Shown: one piece after another, positions 14,326 through 22,629 of the stretch
How positions within the stretch are numbered: position 1 is the stretch's first letter
Layout: each line of letters starts with the position of its first letter
Assembly (NCBI GenBank): GCA_904384225.1
Contig: CAJFJV010000021.1
Span: forward strand, 1-32,776
Origin: an uncultured Oscillospiraceae bacterium
GTDB lineage: Bacteria > Bacillota > Clostridia > Oscillospirales > Ruminococcaceae
Length of the DNA stretch: 32,776 nt
Direction: 5' to 3'
Translations under genes and position numbers: made by a program
Notes under the pieces: model-generated
What the model was told of the DNA's origin: nothing
What the model saw: only the letters and a program-made list of their open reading frames with translations
Database searches by the model: none

Positions 14326-15557
14326 ATTGTTTTTCCTCCCAGCTTATCCTCCCGATAGGCACGTGAAAAGGCCGCAAGCTGCGGTTTTTGGCAGATGAGT
14401 GCAAAATCGATCGTGTCCAAAGGCGTTTTGTTTCGCACCAAAGACGTATAAATACCGGCGCGCGCAATATCACCGATTAAAATAAAGCCGATCAGCCTAT
14501 TATGCTTTACAAAAAACTTTTTATAGCAGTCCGGCCCATTTGCTATAACAATCCCGTCCCCGTCATAACTGCCGGCCGTGATGATATGCAGCCCGAAAAA
14601 ACCGATGGCATTCATAGGGATTGCGTGGTCATGCGGCTTTTCTACTCCCGTCATATGCAACCCCGCAGTTTCCCCTTGCATATATGCATTTGGAAGCAAC
14701 GCCAGAACACGATCCGTATCCGTTGTAATATCGTGGCTCTGGGCACAGTCTCCTGCCGCATAGACATCCGGCAGCGACGTACGGCAATAGGCGTCTGTTA
14801 CGATCCCGCGTTCTACCGCCCCGCCTGCTTCTTTAAAAAGCGAAATGTTCGGACGGACTCCAACTGCCATAACCAGAATGTCGAACGGGATGCTTTTCCC
14901 GCTTTTTAATGCAGCTGTCTTTTCAGAAAAAGATTGTACACTGTCTGAAAGAAGGAATTGGATTCCCGCCTTTTCTAAATGCGCCTGCATGATAGACGAA
15001 CCTTCCTCATCGAGGATAGACGGCAAAATCCGCGGCGCCATGTCGACAACGGTGATCTTCCCTACTTTGTCTGCAATCCCCTCCGCACATTTTAACCCAA
15101 TCAAGCCTGCACCGATAATCAAGACATGCGCCGTCTGAAACAGCGCATCGCGGAGTGCGTGCGCATCATCCAAAGACAGGAAAGTATATTTTTTCTCCAC
15201 GCGCTCAAGTCCAGCCGCGGGCGGTATAAAAGGGACCGAGCCTGTAGAAACCAACAGCTTGTCATAGTGTAAAACACTGCCGTCGTCTAATTCAATTTGC
15301 TTTTTTCCCGGCTCCAAGCGAACAGCACTTTTCCCCGCTAAGAAGGTTACATTATTCTTTTCATAAAAGTCATCCGGACGGTATTTCATTCGTTCTTCAT
15401 CCGTTTTCCCACACAGCAAATAAGAAATCAAAGGCCTTGAATAGGTGTGATACGGTTCTTTCGATACGATCGTGACCGAGCCCTCCCGATCCTTTCTCCG
15501 AATTGCTTCCACAGCGCCGACGGCTGCTGCCGAATTGCCGATAATGATATATTTCAT
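14322..15557 (-). CDS. FAD-dependent NAD(P)H oxidoreductase of the GOGAT operon
   Basis: A 411-aa pyridine nucleotide-disulphide oxidoreductase-type flavoprotein, similar in layout to rubredoxin/nitrite reductase NADH domains. A first dinucleotide fold opens the protein (IIIGNSAAAVGA), a second is at LIIGAGLIGLKCAEG, and the FAD-binding DVYAAGDCA motif comes later. The frame extends 26 codons upstream to 15635, but that overlaps the ferredoxin gene; the ATG at 15557 has AAGGTGAGG just upstream. By position between the ferredoxin and GXGXG genes it probably passes electrons from NAD(P)H to the ferredoxin for glutamate synthesis. This role is inferred; it replaces the usual GltD. Confidence 0.88.
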   Translation of the reverse strand: MKYIIIGNSAAAVGAVEAIRRKDREGSVTIVSKEPYHTYSRPLISYLLCGKTDEERMKYRPDDFYEKNNVTFLAGKSAVRLEPGKKQIELDDGSVLHYDKLLVSTGSVPFIPPAAGLERVEKKYTFLSLDDAHALRDALFQTAHVLIIGAGLIGLKCAEGIADKVGKITVVDMAPRILPSILDEEGSSIMQAHLEKAGIQFLLSDSVQSFSEKTAALKSGKSIPFDILVMAVGVRPNISLFKEAGGAVERGIVTDAYCRTSLPDVYAAGDCAQSHDITTDTDRVLALLPNAYMQGETAGLHMTGVEKPHDHAIPMNAIGFFGLHIITAGSYDGDGIVIANGPDCYKKFFVKHNRLIGFILIGDIARAGIYTSLVRNKTPLDTIDFALICQKPQLAAFSRAYREDKLGGKTI

Positions 15558-15567
15558 CGCGCGTCCC

Positions 15568-15999
15568 TCACCTTTCTTCAAACACGATCGCCCGGTTCGG
15601 GCAGCCTGCAACACAGGCCGGTTCGCCGCATGCATTTTTTAAACAGAGCTCGCACTTTTGTACGGCATGACCGGTTTCATCAGGCATAACTGCGCCGTAA
15701 GGGCAGGACAGGATACAAGTAAAGCAGCCCACACATTTATCATGGTCAATGGAAACCATCCCGTTGTCCACGCTGAGCGCACCGGTGATACATCCCTTCA
15801 CGCAGAGCGGCTCTTCACAATGGCGGCACGAGACGGCAAAACAAATCCCGTCGTGCTCCTCAACCTGAATGCGCGGATGAATGGAAACACCCTTTAAAGC
15901 CTTTACCATATCGTCTTTCCCGCTATTGGCAAATGCACAGTTATATTCGCATAAGTGACAGCCTAAACACCATTTTTCATTGACATATACACGTTTCAT
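15568..15999 (-). CDS. Multi-cluster 4Fe-4S ferredoxin of the GOGAT operon
   Basis: A 143-aa electron carrier of the HydN/HycB type. The first cluster motif is C11-C14-C17-C21. Further cysteine groups follow in CRHCEEPLCVKGC, CVGCFTCILSCPYGA and CELCLKNACGEPACVAGCP, enough for four 4Fe-4S clusters. An in-frame GTG at 16002 directly follows the previous stop codon. The ATG at 15999 has better spacing (7 nt) from GGGGGA and is preferred. Being between the FMN synthase subunit and the FAD reductase, it is the likely electron wire between them. Confidence 0.9.
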   Translation of the reverse strand: MKRVYVNEKWCLGCHLCEYNCAFANSGKDDMVKALKGVSIHPRIQVEEHDGICFAVSCRHCEEPLCVKGCITGALSVDNGMVSIDHDKCVGCFTCILSCPYGAVMPDETGHAVQKCELCLKNACGEPACVAGCPNRAIVFEER

Positions 16000-16002
16000 C
16001 AC

Positions 16003-17511
16003 TCATTCCCCCGCATGCCGGATCCCAAGAATATCCAGTTCTTTTTGCGTAAGCCCTACGCCGCGCAGCATCAGACGGTTCCCTCGCAGCGCTTCGATGG
16101 AATTGATCCCCATTCCGCCCATCATCTCTTTGATTTCATGATCCCATGCCGTTACCAGATGATATAGGCGTTCGCTTCCGATATCCGGGTTTAACCGTTT
16201 GACAAGGTCCGGCCGCTGGGTTGCAATGCCCCAGTTGCATTTACCGGAATGGCAGCTGCGGCAGAGATGGCAGCCAAGCGCCAGCAGTGCGGCTGTCCCG
16301 ATATACACTGCATCCGCACCCAATGCAATGGCTTTTACAACGTCTGAACTTGAGCGGATAGAGCCGCCGACTACAATGGATACATTGTCTCGGATCCCTT
16401 CTTCACGCAGCCGCTGGTCAACTGCGGCCAATGCAAGCTCAATCGGGATTCCCACATTGTCGCGAATGCGGGTCGGCGCAGCACCTGTCCCGCCGCGAAA
16501 CCCGTCAATCGCAATAATATCCGCGCCGCTTCTTGCAATGCCGCTGGCAATGGCCGCTACGTTGTGAACGGCGGCAATTTTAACAATCACTGGCTTTTTG
16601 TATTCGGTCGCTTCTTTTAAGGAAAAGACAAGCTGCCTGAGATCTTCTATTGAATAGATATCATGGTGGGGCGCCGGCGAGATTGCATCGGACCCCTCCG
16701 GAATCATGCGGGTACGCGAGACATCCCCAACAATCTTGCTGCCTGGCAAGTGGCCGCCTATTCCCGGCTTGGCTCCCTGCCCCATTTTAATTTCAATCGC
16801 AGCGGCCGTCTCCAGATATGCCTTATGTACGCCGAATCGCCCGGAAGCTACCTGTACAATCGTATTGGCTCCATAACGGTAAAAATCCTCATGCAGTCCG
16901 CCCTCTCCTGTATTGTAATACGTTCCGAGCCTTTCCGCAGCGCGCGCAAGGCTTTCATGCGCGTTTTTAGAAATGGATCCATAGGACATTGCAGAAAACA
17001 TCACTGGTGTACTGAGTGTGAGCTGCGGAGACAAGCGGCACTGAAGCTCCCCATTTTCGTCACGGGTCACTTCATGCGGCTTCTGCCCTAAAAAAGTTTT
17101 TGTCTCCATTGGCTCGCGCAGCGGATCGATGGACGGATTCGTCACCTGAGACGCGTTGATTAACATTTTATCCCAATATATTGGAAACGGCTCTGGATTT
17201 CCCATGGAAGAAAGCAGTACGCCTCCCGTTCCCGCCTGACGGTAAACCGCTGTAATATTGGCAGCCGACCAGTTGGCATTGAAACGGAACGTATCGTCCG
17301 ACTTTACAATTTTGATCGCATGTGTCGGACACAGCGAAGCGCATCGATGGCAGTTTACACATTTTGTACTGTCGCTGATCATTGCATCCGCCTCTGCGTC
17401 ATAACGGGTCACCTCATTTGCACACTGCCGTTCACAGACACGGCAAGTAATACATTTTGCACTATCCCGCACAAGCTCATATTCAGGATAGATAAAATCA
17501 AGTCCAGTCAT
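16003..17511 (-). CDS. gltB: Glutamate synthase, FMN-binding catalytic subunit with N-terminal ferredoxin domain
   Basis: The 502-aa protein joins two 4Fe-4S motifs (C20-C23-C26-C30 and C51-C54-C57-C61) to the central FMN/2-oxoglutarate barrel of glutamate synthase. Barrel motifs include MSYGSISKNAHESLA, GEGGLHEDF, QGAKPGIGGHLPG and RGGTGAAPT. A later cysteine group, GCHLCRSCHSGKC, matches the 3Fe-4S site of GltB. It condenses ammonia with 2-oxoglutarate and reduces it to glutamate. The frame extends upstream to 17607, but the ATG at 17511 overlaps the glutaminase stop by 4 nt and has GGAGG upstream. This is the archaeal-type arrangement in which glutaminase, synthase and GXGXG domains are separate genes. 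Confidence 0.93.
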   Translation of the reverse strand: MTGLDFIYPEYELVRDSAKCITCRVCERQCANEVTRYDAEADAMISDSTKCVNCHRCASLCPTHAIKIVKSDDTFRFNANWSAANITAVYRQAGTGGVLLSSMGNPEPFPIYWDKMLINASQVTNPSIDPLREPMETKTFLGQKPHEVTRDENGELQCRLSPQLTLSTPVMFSAMSYGSISKNAHESLARAAERLGTYYNTGEGGLHEDFYRYGANTIVQVASGRFGVHKAYLETAAAIEIKMGQGAKPGIGGHLPGSKIVGDVSRTRMIPEGSDAISPAPHHDIYSIEDLRQLVFSLKEATEYKKPVIVKIAAVHNVAAIASGIARSGADIIAIDGFRGGTGAAPTRIRDNVGIPIELALAAVDQRLREEGIRDNVSIVVGGSIRSSSDVVKAIALGADAVYIGTAALLALGCHLCRSCHSGKCNWGIATQRPDLVKRLNPDIGSERLYHLVTAWDHEIKEMMGGMGINSIEALRGNRLMLRGVGLTQKELDILGIRHAGE

Positions 17512-18623
17512 ACCTCTACGCCTCCGTTCAGCCTGACAATAACCGGTTCGCCGCCGCGCGGGGACCAAATTTTGGGGACATCCGGTGCAATCACACGAAT
17601 AGCACACTCTTCGCTGGCAAAATACACCGTTTCATCCTGTTCACCCACCACCATTGAGCGCAGTTTCAGCCGATCGTTTAAAGCCATGATTCCCCCGTCA
17701 AATCCCAAAAGGATGGAAAACGGGCCGGTAATCAGTAAACTTGCAAATGCATTTCGCAGATAAGAAAGCTTCCGGCGTTCTTTTTCCGGATATTTTTGTA
17801 TCGTACTCCAAAACGGCGCCGCTATTACGCTTGCGGTCTCTTCCAGCGTAAGCTGTCTGCGGCGTACGAGATAATCGATAATATAGGTAATCACTTCTGT
17901 GTCGGTCAGCAGCGTACATTTATAACCAAACATCTCAATATAACGGCGGTTCGCATCGTAAGAAGAAATTTCTCCGTTGTGCACAACCGAATAATCAAGC
18001 AGAGAGAAAGGGTGTGCGCCGCCCCACCAGCCCGGCGTATTGGTCGGATAGCGCCCATGCGCAGTCCAGCAATATCCTTCATATTCCTCTAATCGATAAT
18101 ACCGTCCAACATCTTCCGGAAATCCAACAGCTTTAAAAACGCCCATATTCTTTCCGCTGGAAAATACATATGCCCCGGATATTTCTGTATTGATCCGCAC
18201 GACACAGCGCATTACATATTCCCGCTCATCCAAGTGGCTTCTGTTGAGACGCGTTTGAAGCGGCCGCAGGAAATACCGCCAGATCAACGGTTCACCTGTA
18301 ATTTCCGGCATCTTGCGCACTGGGATTTCTGAAAGATTGATAATATCGAAGTGACGGTCTAAAAACGCTTCACACTCTGCTTTTGCTTTTTTGTTGTCAT
18401 AAAACAGATGAAACGCATAAAATTCCTTATATTCCGGATAGATGCCATATCCGGCGAACCCGCCGCCCAAGCCGTTGGAACGGTCGTGCATCACAGCGAT
18501 AGAATCCATAATAGACTGGCCGGAAATCCGCTTTCCGTCTTTTTGGAAAATACCTGAAATAGCGCATCCCGCCGGGATCCGGATATCGCCTTCACGCGGG
18601 CCAGAAAATTGCTGATAAGGCAT
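17508..18623 (-). CDS. Glutamate synthase glutaminase (class II amidotransferase, domain 1) protein
   Basis: A 371-aa Ntn-type glutamine amidotransferase that would release ammonia for the FMN subunit. The likely nucleophile is C20 in IPAGCAISGIF, followed by MHDRSNGLGGGFAGYG, the RYPTN loop and the VHNGEI motif. C20 must be exposed by removing a 19-residue propeptide. The ATG at 18623 was chosen over the upstream extension because it has AAGGGAGG 7 nt before it and because the extension runs through the leader terminator. First gene of the five-gene GOGAT operon, and separated from its promoter by the attenuator hairpin at 18,650-18,700. Confidence 0.92.
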   Translation of the reverse strand: MPYQQFSGPREGDIRIPAGCAISGIFQKDGKRISGQSIMDSIAVMHDRSNGLGGGFAGYGIYPEYKEFYAFHLFYDNKKAKAECEAFLDRHFDIINLSEIPVRKMPEITGEPLIWRYFLRPLQTRLNRSHLDEREYVMRCVVRINTEISGAYVFSSGKNMGVFKAVGFPEDVGRYYRLEEYEGYCWTAHGRYPTNTPGWWGGAHPFSLLDYSVVHNGEISSYDANRRYIEMFGYKCTLLTDTEVITYIIDYLVRRRQLTLEETASVIAAPFWSTIQKYPEKERRKLSYLRNAFASLLITGPFSILLGFDGGIMALNDRLKLRSMVVGEQDETVYFASEECAIRVIAPDVPKIWSPRGGEPVIVRLNGGVEV

Positions 18624-18649
18624 AAAGAAGCCTCCCTTGATGTAAAAAT

Positions 18650-18700
18650 AAAGGCGTCCGGGGCACAGGTGCATACTCCATCTGTGCCCCGGACGCCTTT
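18650..18700 (-). terminator. Leader terminator (attenuator) of the GOGAT operon
   Basis: A perfect 19-bp stem (18700-18682 with 18668-18650, minus strand) with a 13-nt loop is followed by TTTATTTTTA, a strong intrinsic terminator. It sits between the promoter and the first gene, about 10 nt before the Shine-Dalgarno, so it must be overcome for the operon to be expressed. Its 5' arm overlaps the AAAGGC hexaloop hairpin, so the two structures exclude each other. Confidence 0.85.
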
Positions 18701-18705
18701 GTCCG
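18690..18705 (-). promoter_or_regulatory. Predicted ANTAR-binding antiterminator hairpin, GOGAT leader
   Basis: Minus strand: CGGAC-AAAGGC-GTCCG, a 5-bp stem with a 6-nt loop that has A at loop position 1 and G at position 4, the known ANTAR recognition rule. It uses the first 11 bases of the terminator's 5' arm, so protein binding here would block the terminator. The same hexaloop occurs in the type III glutamine synthetase leader. Confidence 0.7.
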
Positions 18706-18713
18706 TTGACGCT

Positions 18714-18742
18714 ATTATATGACAGAATAAAACTCTTGTCAA
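18714..18742 (-). promoter_or_regulatory. Consensus promoter of the GOGAT operon
   Basis: Minus strand TTGACA (18742-18737), a 17-bp spacer, then TATAAT (18719-18714): a perfect sigma-A promoter. The expected start near 18707 puts the hexaloop hairpin almost at the 5' end of the RNA. The bases between this and the divergent promoter (about 18,743-18,863) are AT-rich, with no gene. Confidence 0.88.
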
Positions 18743-18863
18743 CTAAATGAAAGATTTTCTAAATACACATGCAAAAACCGCAAAATATTTTCAGGTTTTT
18801 CGTTCATTGTTCCGATTATATGAAATATGCGGAATAAAAAACTTCATTTTTTTAAAAAAGGGG

Positions 18864-18892
18864 TTGACAAATAGATCTTACCGGCATATAAT
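18864..18892 (+). promoter_or_regulatory. Consensus promoter of type III glutamine synthetase
   Basis: TTGACA (18864-18869), a 17-bp spacer, TATAAT (18887-18892): a perfect sigma-A promoter facing away from the GOGAT promoter. The expected start is near 18899, about 6 nt before the hexaloop hairpin. Confidence 0.88.
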
Positions 18893-18904
18893 GCATAAAC
18901 GTAG

Positions 18905-18920
18905 ACAGCAAAGGCGCTGT
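18905..18920 (+). promoter_or_regulatory. Predicted ANTAR-binding antiterminator hairpin, glutamine synthetase III leader
   Basis: ACAGC-AAAGGC-GCTGT: a 5-bp perfect stem with the hexaloop AAAGGC (A1, G4), identical in loop sequence to the one in the divergent GOGAT leader although the stems differ. It competes with the terminator at 18,910-18,943 for the same bases. Confidence 0.7.
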
Positions 18921-18950
18921 GGGTAAACACCCGCAGTGCCTTTTTCTTTT
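18910..18950 (+). terminator. Leader terminator (attenuator) of type III glutamine synthetase
   Basis: A 15-bp stem (18910-18924 with 18929-18943, two G-U pairs) with a 4-nt loop, followed by TTTTTCTTTT. It lies between the promoter and the gene, so transcripts would stop here unless an antiterminator forms. Confidence 0.85.
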
Positions 18951-19015
18951 GCAACCAGAATTTTAAAAGCGGTGCTGTCCCGCCCTTTTTCAGACATTTC
19001 GTCAAGGAGGAAAAT

Positions 19016-21124
19016 ATGATGGCAACTGAAGCACTACATACCGTTCCTGAATTATTCGGCAGCATGGTCTTTAATGACCGTGTTATGAAGGAAAGGCTTC
19101 CAAAAGATACGTACCGTGCATTAAAAAGGACGATGGAAATCGGTAAAAAATTGGATCCAACCGTCGCGGGCGTTGTGGCAAACGCAATGAAGGACTGGGC
19201 GATAGAAAAAGGCGCAACCCATTTTACCCATTGGTTTCAGCCGATGACCGGCATCACCGCCGAAAAGCACGACAGCTTCATCTCTCCGACCGGCGAAGGG
19301 GAGGTCATCATGGAGTTTTCCGGCAAAGAGCTGGTAAAAGGCGAGCCAGACGCTTCGAGTTTTCCTTCCGGCGGCCTTCGGGCTACTTTTGAAGCAAGGG
19401 GCTACACTGCATGGGATCCCAGTTCATACGCTTTTATTAAAGATAACACGCTGTGCATCCCAACGGTTTTTTACTCTTACGGCGGAGAAGCGCTTGATAA
19501 AAAGACACCGCTGCTGCGTTCTATGGAAGCAATCAACAAACAGGCACTGCGCGTTCTGCGGCTGTTTGGAAACACAGAAGCCAACCGTGTTGTCACCACG
19601 GTTGGACCGGAACAGGAATATTTTTTGGTAGACAAAGCACTGTACGATCAGAGGGAAGACCTAATCCTCACCGGACGTACACTGTTCGGTGCCAAACCGC
19701 CTAAAGGGCAAGAGATGGAAGATCATTATTTCGGTACCATCAAGCCGCGTATCAAAGCTTTTATGAAAGATTTGAACGAGGAACTGTGGAAACTTGGTAT
19801 TTATGCAAAAACTGAGCACAACGAAGTAGCGCCCGCCCAGCATGAACTTGCGCCGATTTTTTCCGATACGAACATGGCGACCGATCACAATCAGCTCACT
19901 ATGGAAGTGATGAAAAAAGTCGCTTTAAAGCACGGCATGGCCTGCCTTCTGCACGAAAAACCGTTTGCCGGCATCAATGGTTCCGGCAAACACAATAACT
20001 GGTCTATTTCCACCAATACCGGCGTAAACTTGCTCGATCCCGGCGATTCTCCAAAAGAGAACGCCCAGTTCCTTCTGTTTTTAACCGCAGTGATCAAGGC
20101 GGTCGATGAATATCAGGATCTTCTTCGCATTTCTGTTGCAAGCGCCGGAAATGATCACCGCCTTGGGGCAAATGAAGCGCCGCCCGCTATCATTTCCATC
20201 TTTTTGGGCGACGAGCTGACGGAGATTCTTGATGCAATCGTAAACAATAAAGAATACGCACATAAAGACGCTGTTGAAATGAAAGTCGGCGTACACATCC
20301 TTCCCCGTTTTCCCAAAGACACGACGGATCGAAACCGTACTTCTCCTTTCGCCTTTACAGGCAATAAATTTGAATTCCGGTCTCTGGGTTCTACTGTTTC
20401 TATATCCGGCCCCAATATTGTGCTGAATACGATTGTCGCAGAGGAGCTCTCTCAATTTGCTGACCTGCTCGAAGGTGCCGAGGATTTTAACGGCGCACTC
20501 GACACGCTGATTAAGAAAACCTTGTCAGAGCATAAACGCATTATCTTCAATGGAAACGGCTATTCTGAAGAATGGGTAAAAGAAGCGGAAAAGCGCGGAC
20601 TTTTGAACCTGAAAACGACAGTCGATGCCCTGCCGCATTTCATTGATCCGAAGAATATCGAACTTTTTACAAAGCATAAAATTTTTACTTCAGCGGAAAT
20701 GCATTCCCGCTACGAGATTTTGCTTGAAAACTACAGCAAAACCATCAATATAGAGGCGTTGACCATGGTTGATATGCTCAAAAAGGATATTATGCCGGCG
20801 GTTTCCCGCTATGCAAACACGCTTTCAATGGCCGCGCTTAACAAAAAGGCACTCTCTCCTGATTTAAACTGTGAGATGGAAGAAAGCCTTGTCAAAAAAA
20901 TCTCCAATCTTTCCGCATGCCTGTACCGTAAAACATGCGCTTTGGAATCAGCGCTTTTGGGCGTTAAAGAATACGATGACGTCAAAGAACAGGCTGTTTA
21001 TTATAGGGATGTCGTTTTTGCCGCAATGGCAGAAGCGCGCGAAGCCGCAGACGAGCTGGAAGCGCTTACAGCAGAAGATTTCTGGCCCTTCCCGACCTAC
21101 AGCAAACTGATTTTTAACGTATAG
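19016..21124 (+). CDS. glnN: Glutamine synthetase, type III
   Basis: A 702-aa glutamine synthetase of the GSIII class, whose subunits (about 700 aa) are much longer than GSI. It shows GSIII landmarks: an N-terminal [11 protein letters not shown] segment, [10 protein letters not shown], a [10 protein letters not shown] catalytic segment near residue 198, [19 protein letters not shown] near 320, and [16 protein letters not shown]. It assimilates ammonia, giving this genome two different glutamine synthetases within 7 kb. AAGGAGG lies 5 nt before the first ATG; a second ATG at 19019 has 8-nt spacing. Transcribed alone, with a leader attenuator and a terminator behind it. Confidence 0.97.
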   Translation: MMATEALHTVPELFGSMVFNDRVMKERLPKDTYRALKRTMEIGKKLDPTVAGVVANAMKDWAIEKGATHFTHWFQPMTGITAEKHDSFISPTGEGEVIMEFSGKELVKGEPDASSFPSGGLRATFEARGYTAWDPSSYAFIKDNTLCIPTVFYSYGGEALDKKTPLLRSMEAINKQALRVLRLFGNTEANRVVTTVGPEQEYFLVDKALYDQREDLILTGRTLFGAKPPKGQEMEDHYFGTIKPRIKAFMKDLNEELWKLGIYAKTEHNEVAPAQHELAPIFSDTNMATDHNQLTMEVMKKVALKHGMACLLHEKPFAGINGSGKHNNWSISTNTGVNLLDPGDSPKENAQFLLFLTAVIKAVDEYQDLLRISVASAGNDHRLGANEAPPAIISIFLGDELTEILDAIVNNKEYAHKDAVEMKVGVHILPRFPKDTTDRNRTSPFAFTGNKFEFRSLGSTVSISGPNIVLNTIVAEELSQFADLLEGAEDFNGALDTLIKKTLSEHKRIIFNGNGYSEEWVKEAEKRGLLNLKTTVDALPHFIDPKNIELFTKHKIFTSAEMHSRYEILLENYSKTINIEALTMVDMLKKDIMPAVSRYANTLSMAALNKKALSPDLNCEMEESLVKKISNLSACLYRKTCALESALLGVKEYDDVKEQAVYYRDVVFAAMAEAREAADELEALTAEDFWPFPTYSKLIFNV

Positions 21125-21184
21125 TACTGTGGCTTCACTTTTTCTTTTGCTTTCCTCTATTCGATCTCCTACTATATATTTTTT

Positions 21185-21216
21185 GGCCCGCCTGTTACAC
21201 GGCGGGTCCCTTTTTT
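21185..21216 (+). terminator. Terminator of glnN
   Basis: An 8-bp GC-rich stem (GGCCCGCC at 21185-21192 with 21201-21208, one G-U pair) and 8-nt loop, then CTTTTTT. It ends the type III glutamine synthetase transcript. Confidence 0.85.
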
Positions 21217-21232
21217 ATCTGTAATAAAGAAT

Positions 21233-21277
21233 AAATGCGTTTGTCCTATATCGTATTGGTATAGGACAAACGCATTT
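21233..21277. repeat. Perfect 18-bp inverted repeat between convergent genes
   Basis: Arms 21233-21250 and 21260-21277 are perfectly complementary, with a 9-nt loop. Short A/T runs flank both sides. It lies 66 nt after the end of the chromate transporter operon and after the glnN terminator, so it is probably that operon's terminator, active in either direction. The long perfect stem is unusual next to the other terminators here. Confidence 0.7.
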
Positions 21278-21343
21278 TCAGAATATAAGCGGTCGTCCTT
21301 TTCTCTTTGCTGATAAAACCAGTAAAGAACACAGCTCTGCTCC

Positions 21344-21922
21344 TTATCTTCCGGGGATCCCGAAAAACCGATACAAGAACATGCCGATTATGCCGCACCC
21401 TATCATCACCCAAACCGGGTTCAGCTTCCATTTTTTTAAAATAAAAAAGGCCGCCAGAAATAAAAGGATACCAATCCAGCTGACATCTGCCAGAGAAGCC
21501 GGCAGAACACCGCCTGCGAATGACGCGCTTAACAGAATAGACAGGCCTGCCGAGGCAATCATGGCTATAATGGCCGGACGCAGGCCATTTAATATGCCGC
21601 GCACTGCCGTAAGGTTTTGATATTTAAAATAGAAATGTGCAAGCGTCAGGACAATAATGCACGAAGGCAGGACACATCCAAGTGTTGCAACCAGCGCACC
21701 GCCAATTCCAGCAATTTTGATCCCAACAAAAGTAGCAGAGTTAATCCCGATAGGGCCCGGCGTCATTTGCGAAATCGTAATCACATCAATGAATTCGTTT
21801 AACGTCAGCCAAGCGTGCTGATCAACAACCTGCGTTTGGATCAGCGGCATCGCCGCATAACCGCCGCCTATACTGAATAGACCGACTTGAAAAAAGCTCC
21901 AGAAAAGCTCAAGATAGATCAT
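21344..21922 (-). CDS. Chromate transporter family protein, second half
   Basis: A 192-aa membrane protein with one CHR domain: FSIGGGYAAMPLI near residue 16 and QMTPGPIGINSATFVG near 51 are the family signatures, followed by about five hydrophobic helices. Paired short CHR proteins form a two-component transporter in many Firmicutes. Chromate efflux is shown for some members only; the natural substrate here is unknown. Its ATG overlaps the partner gene's stop by 4 nt. Confidence 0.9.
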   Translation of the reverse strand: MIYLELFWSFFQVGLFSIGGGYAAMPLIQTQVVDQHAWLTLNEFIDVITISQMTPGPIGINSATFVGIKIAGIGGALVATLGCVLPSCIIVLTLAHFYFKYQNLTAVRGILNGLRPAIIAMIASAGLSILLSASFAGGVLPASLADVSWIGILLFLAAFFILKKWKLNPVWVMIGCGIIGMFLYRFFGIPGR

Positions 21923-22494
21923 GCGCCGCGCTCCTTCCTGCTTTTAGACTCATAATAAGAAGAGATGGCACCAATGACGCCGCAAATCAGTATCAGCAGA
22001 ATGACGTTGACGCCAAAAAAATAATTTGCTACAAAGACGCCTATCATAATCAACACCGGCAGCCATTTTTTCTCCTTGATAACACCGCCTGCCATAGAAA
22101 ATACGACGTCTGCAATCACTGCCGCCACGCCAGACTGCATCCCTTGCAGGAGTGCGGCCACCCATAAGTTGGTGGCAAACGCTTGATAAAACAGCGATAT
22201 AACCGCCAAAATAACAAACGGCGGCAATACTGTCCCAATGATCGTGGTAAGTGCGCCTAAAACGCCGGCAATCCGATATCCGACTAAAATAGCGGCGTTT
22301 ACTGCGATCGGGCCGGGCGCAGACTGTGCAATGGCCGCAAGATCGATCATTTCTTTTTCCTCGATCCAATGCAAATCATCTGCAAACTTTTTTTTCATCA
22401 GCGGGACAATAACATACCCGCCGCCAAAGGTAAAAGCGCTTAGATAAAAAGTTGAGGTAAAAAGCTTTAAGTACAGTTTTGGGTTCTTTTTCAA
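21919..22494 (-). CDS. Chromate transporter family protein, first half
   Basis: A 191-aa partner of the next gene, with the same CHR signatures (FTFGGGYVIVPLMKK near residue 22, QSAPGPIAVNAAILVGYRIAG near 52) and several membrane helices. The Shine-Dalgarno is GGAGGGG ahead of the ATG. First gene of a two-gene operon, divergent from a LysR-type regulator that probably controls it through the shared intergenic region. Confidence 0.9.
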   Translation of the reverse strand: MKKNPKLYLKLFTSTFYLSAFTFGGGYVIVPLMKKKFADDLHWIEEKEMIDLAAIAQSAPGPIAVNAAILVGYRIAGVLGALTTIIGTVLPPFVILAVISLFYQAFATNLWVAALLQGMQSGVAAVIADVVFSMAGGVIKEKKWLPVLIMIGVFVANYFFGVNVILLILICGVIGAISSYYESKSRKERGA

Positions 22495-22512
22495 ACAATC
22501 CCCTCCATTTTC

Positions 22513-22553
22513 CTATCATCATTTTGCAACAGATGATATCAGCTTGATGATAG
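22513..22553. promoter_or_regulatory. Operator-like inverted repeat between chromate transporter and LysR genes
   Basis: A perfect 9-bp inverted repeat, CTATCATCA (22513-22521) and TGATGATAG (22545-22553), brackets an 8-bp palindrome TGATATCA (22534-22541). The repeat touches a likely minus-strand -10 box (TATACT, 22557-22552). Such symmetry in a divergent region fits LysR-type regulator binding, inferred from position. Confidence 0.55.
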
Positions 22554-22561
22554 TATAACAC

Positions 22562-22590
22562 TTGCAATTATATAAGTAAAATAGTATTAT
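22562..22590 (+). promoter_or_regulatory. Probable promoter of the LysR-type regulator gene
   Basis: TTGCAA (22562-22567), a 17-bp spacer and TATTAT (22585-22590). A second TATAAT lies at 22602-22607 without a good -35 box. Confidence 0.5.
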
Positions 22591-22629
22591 AATATACAAG
22601 GTATAATGATTTTATTATGGAGGAACCGC

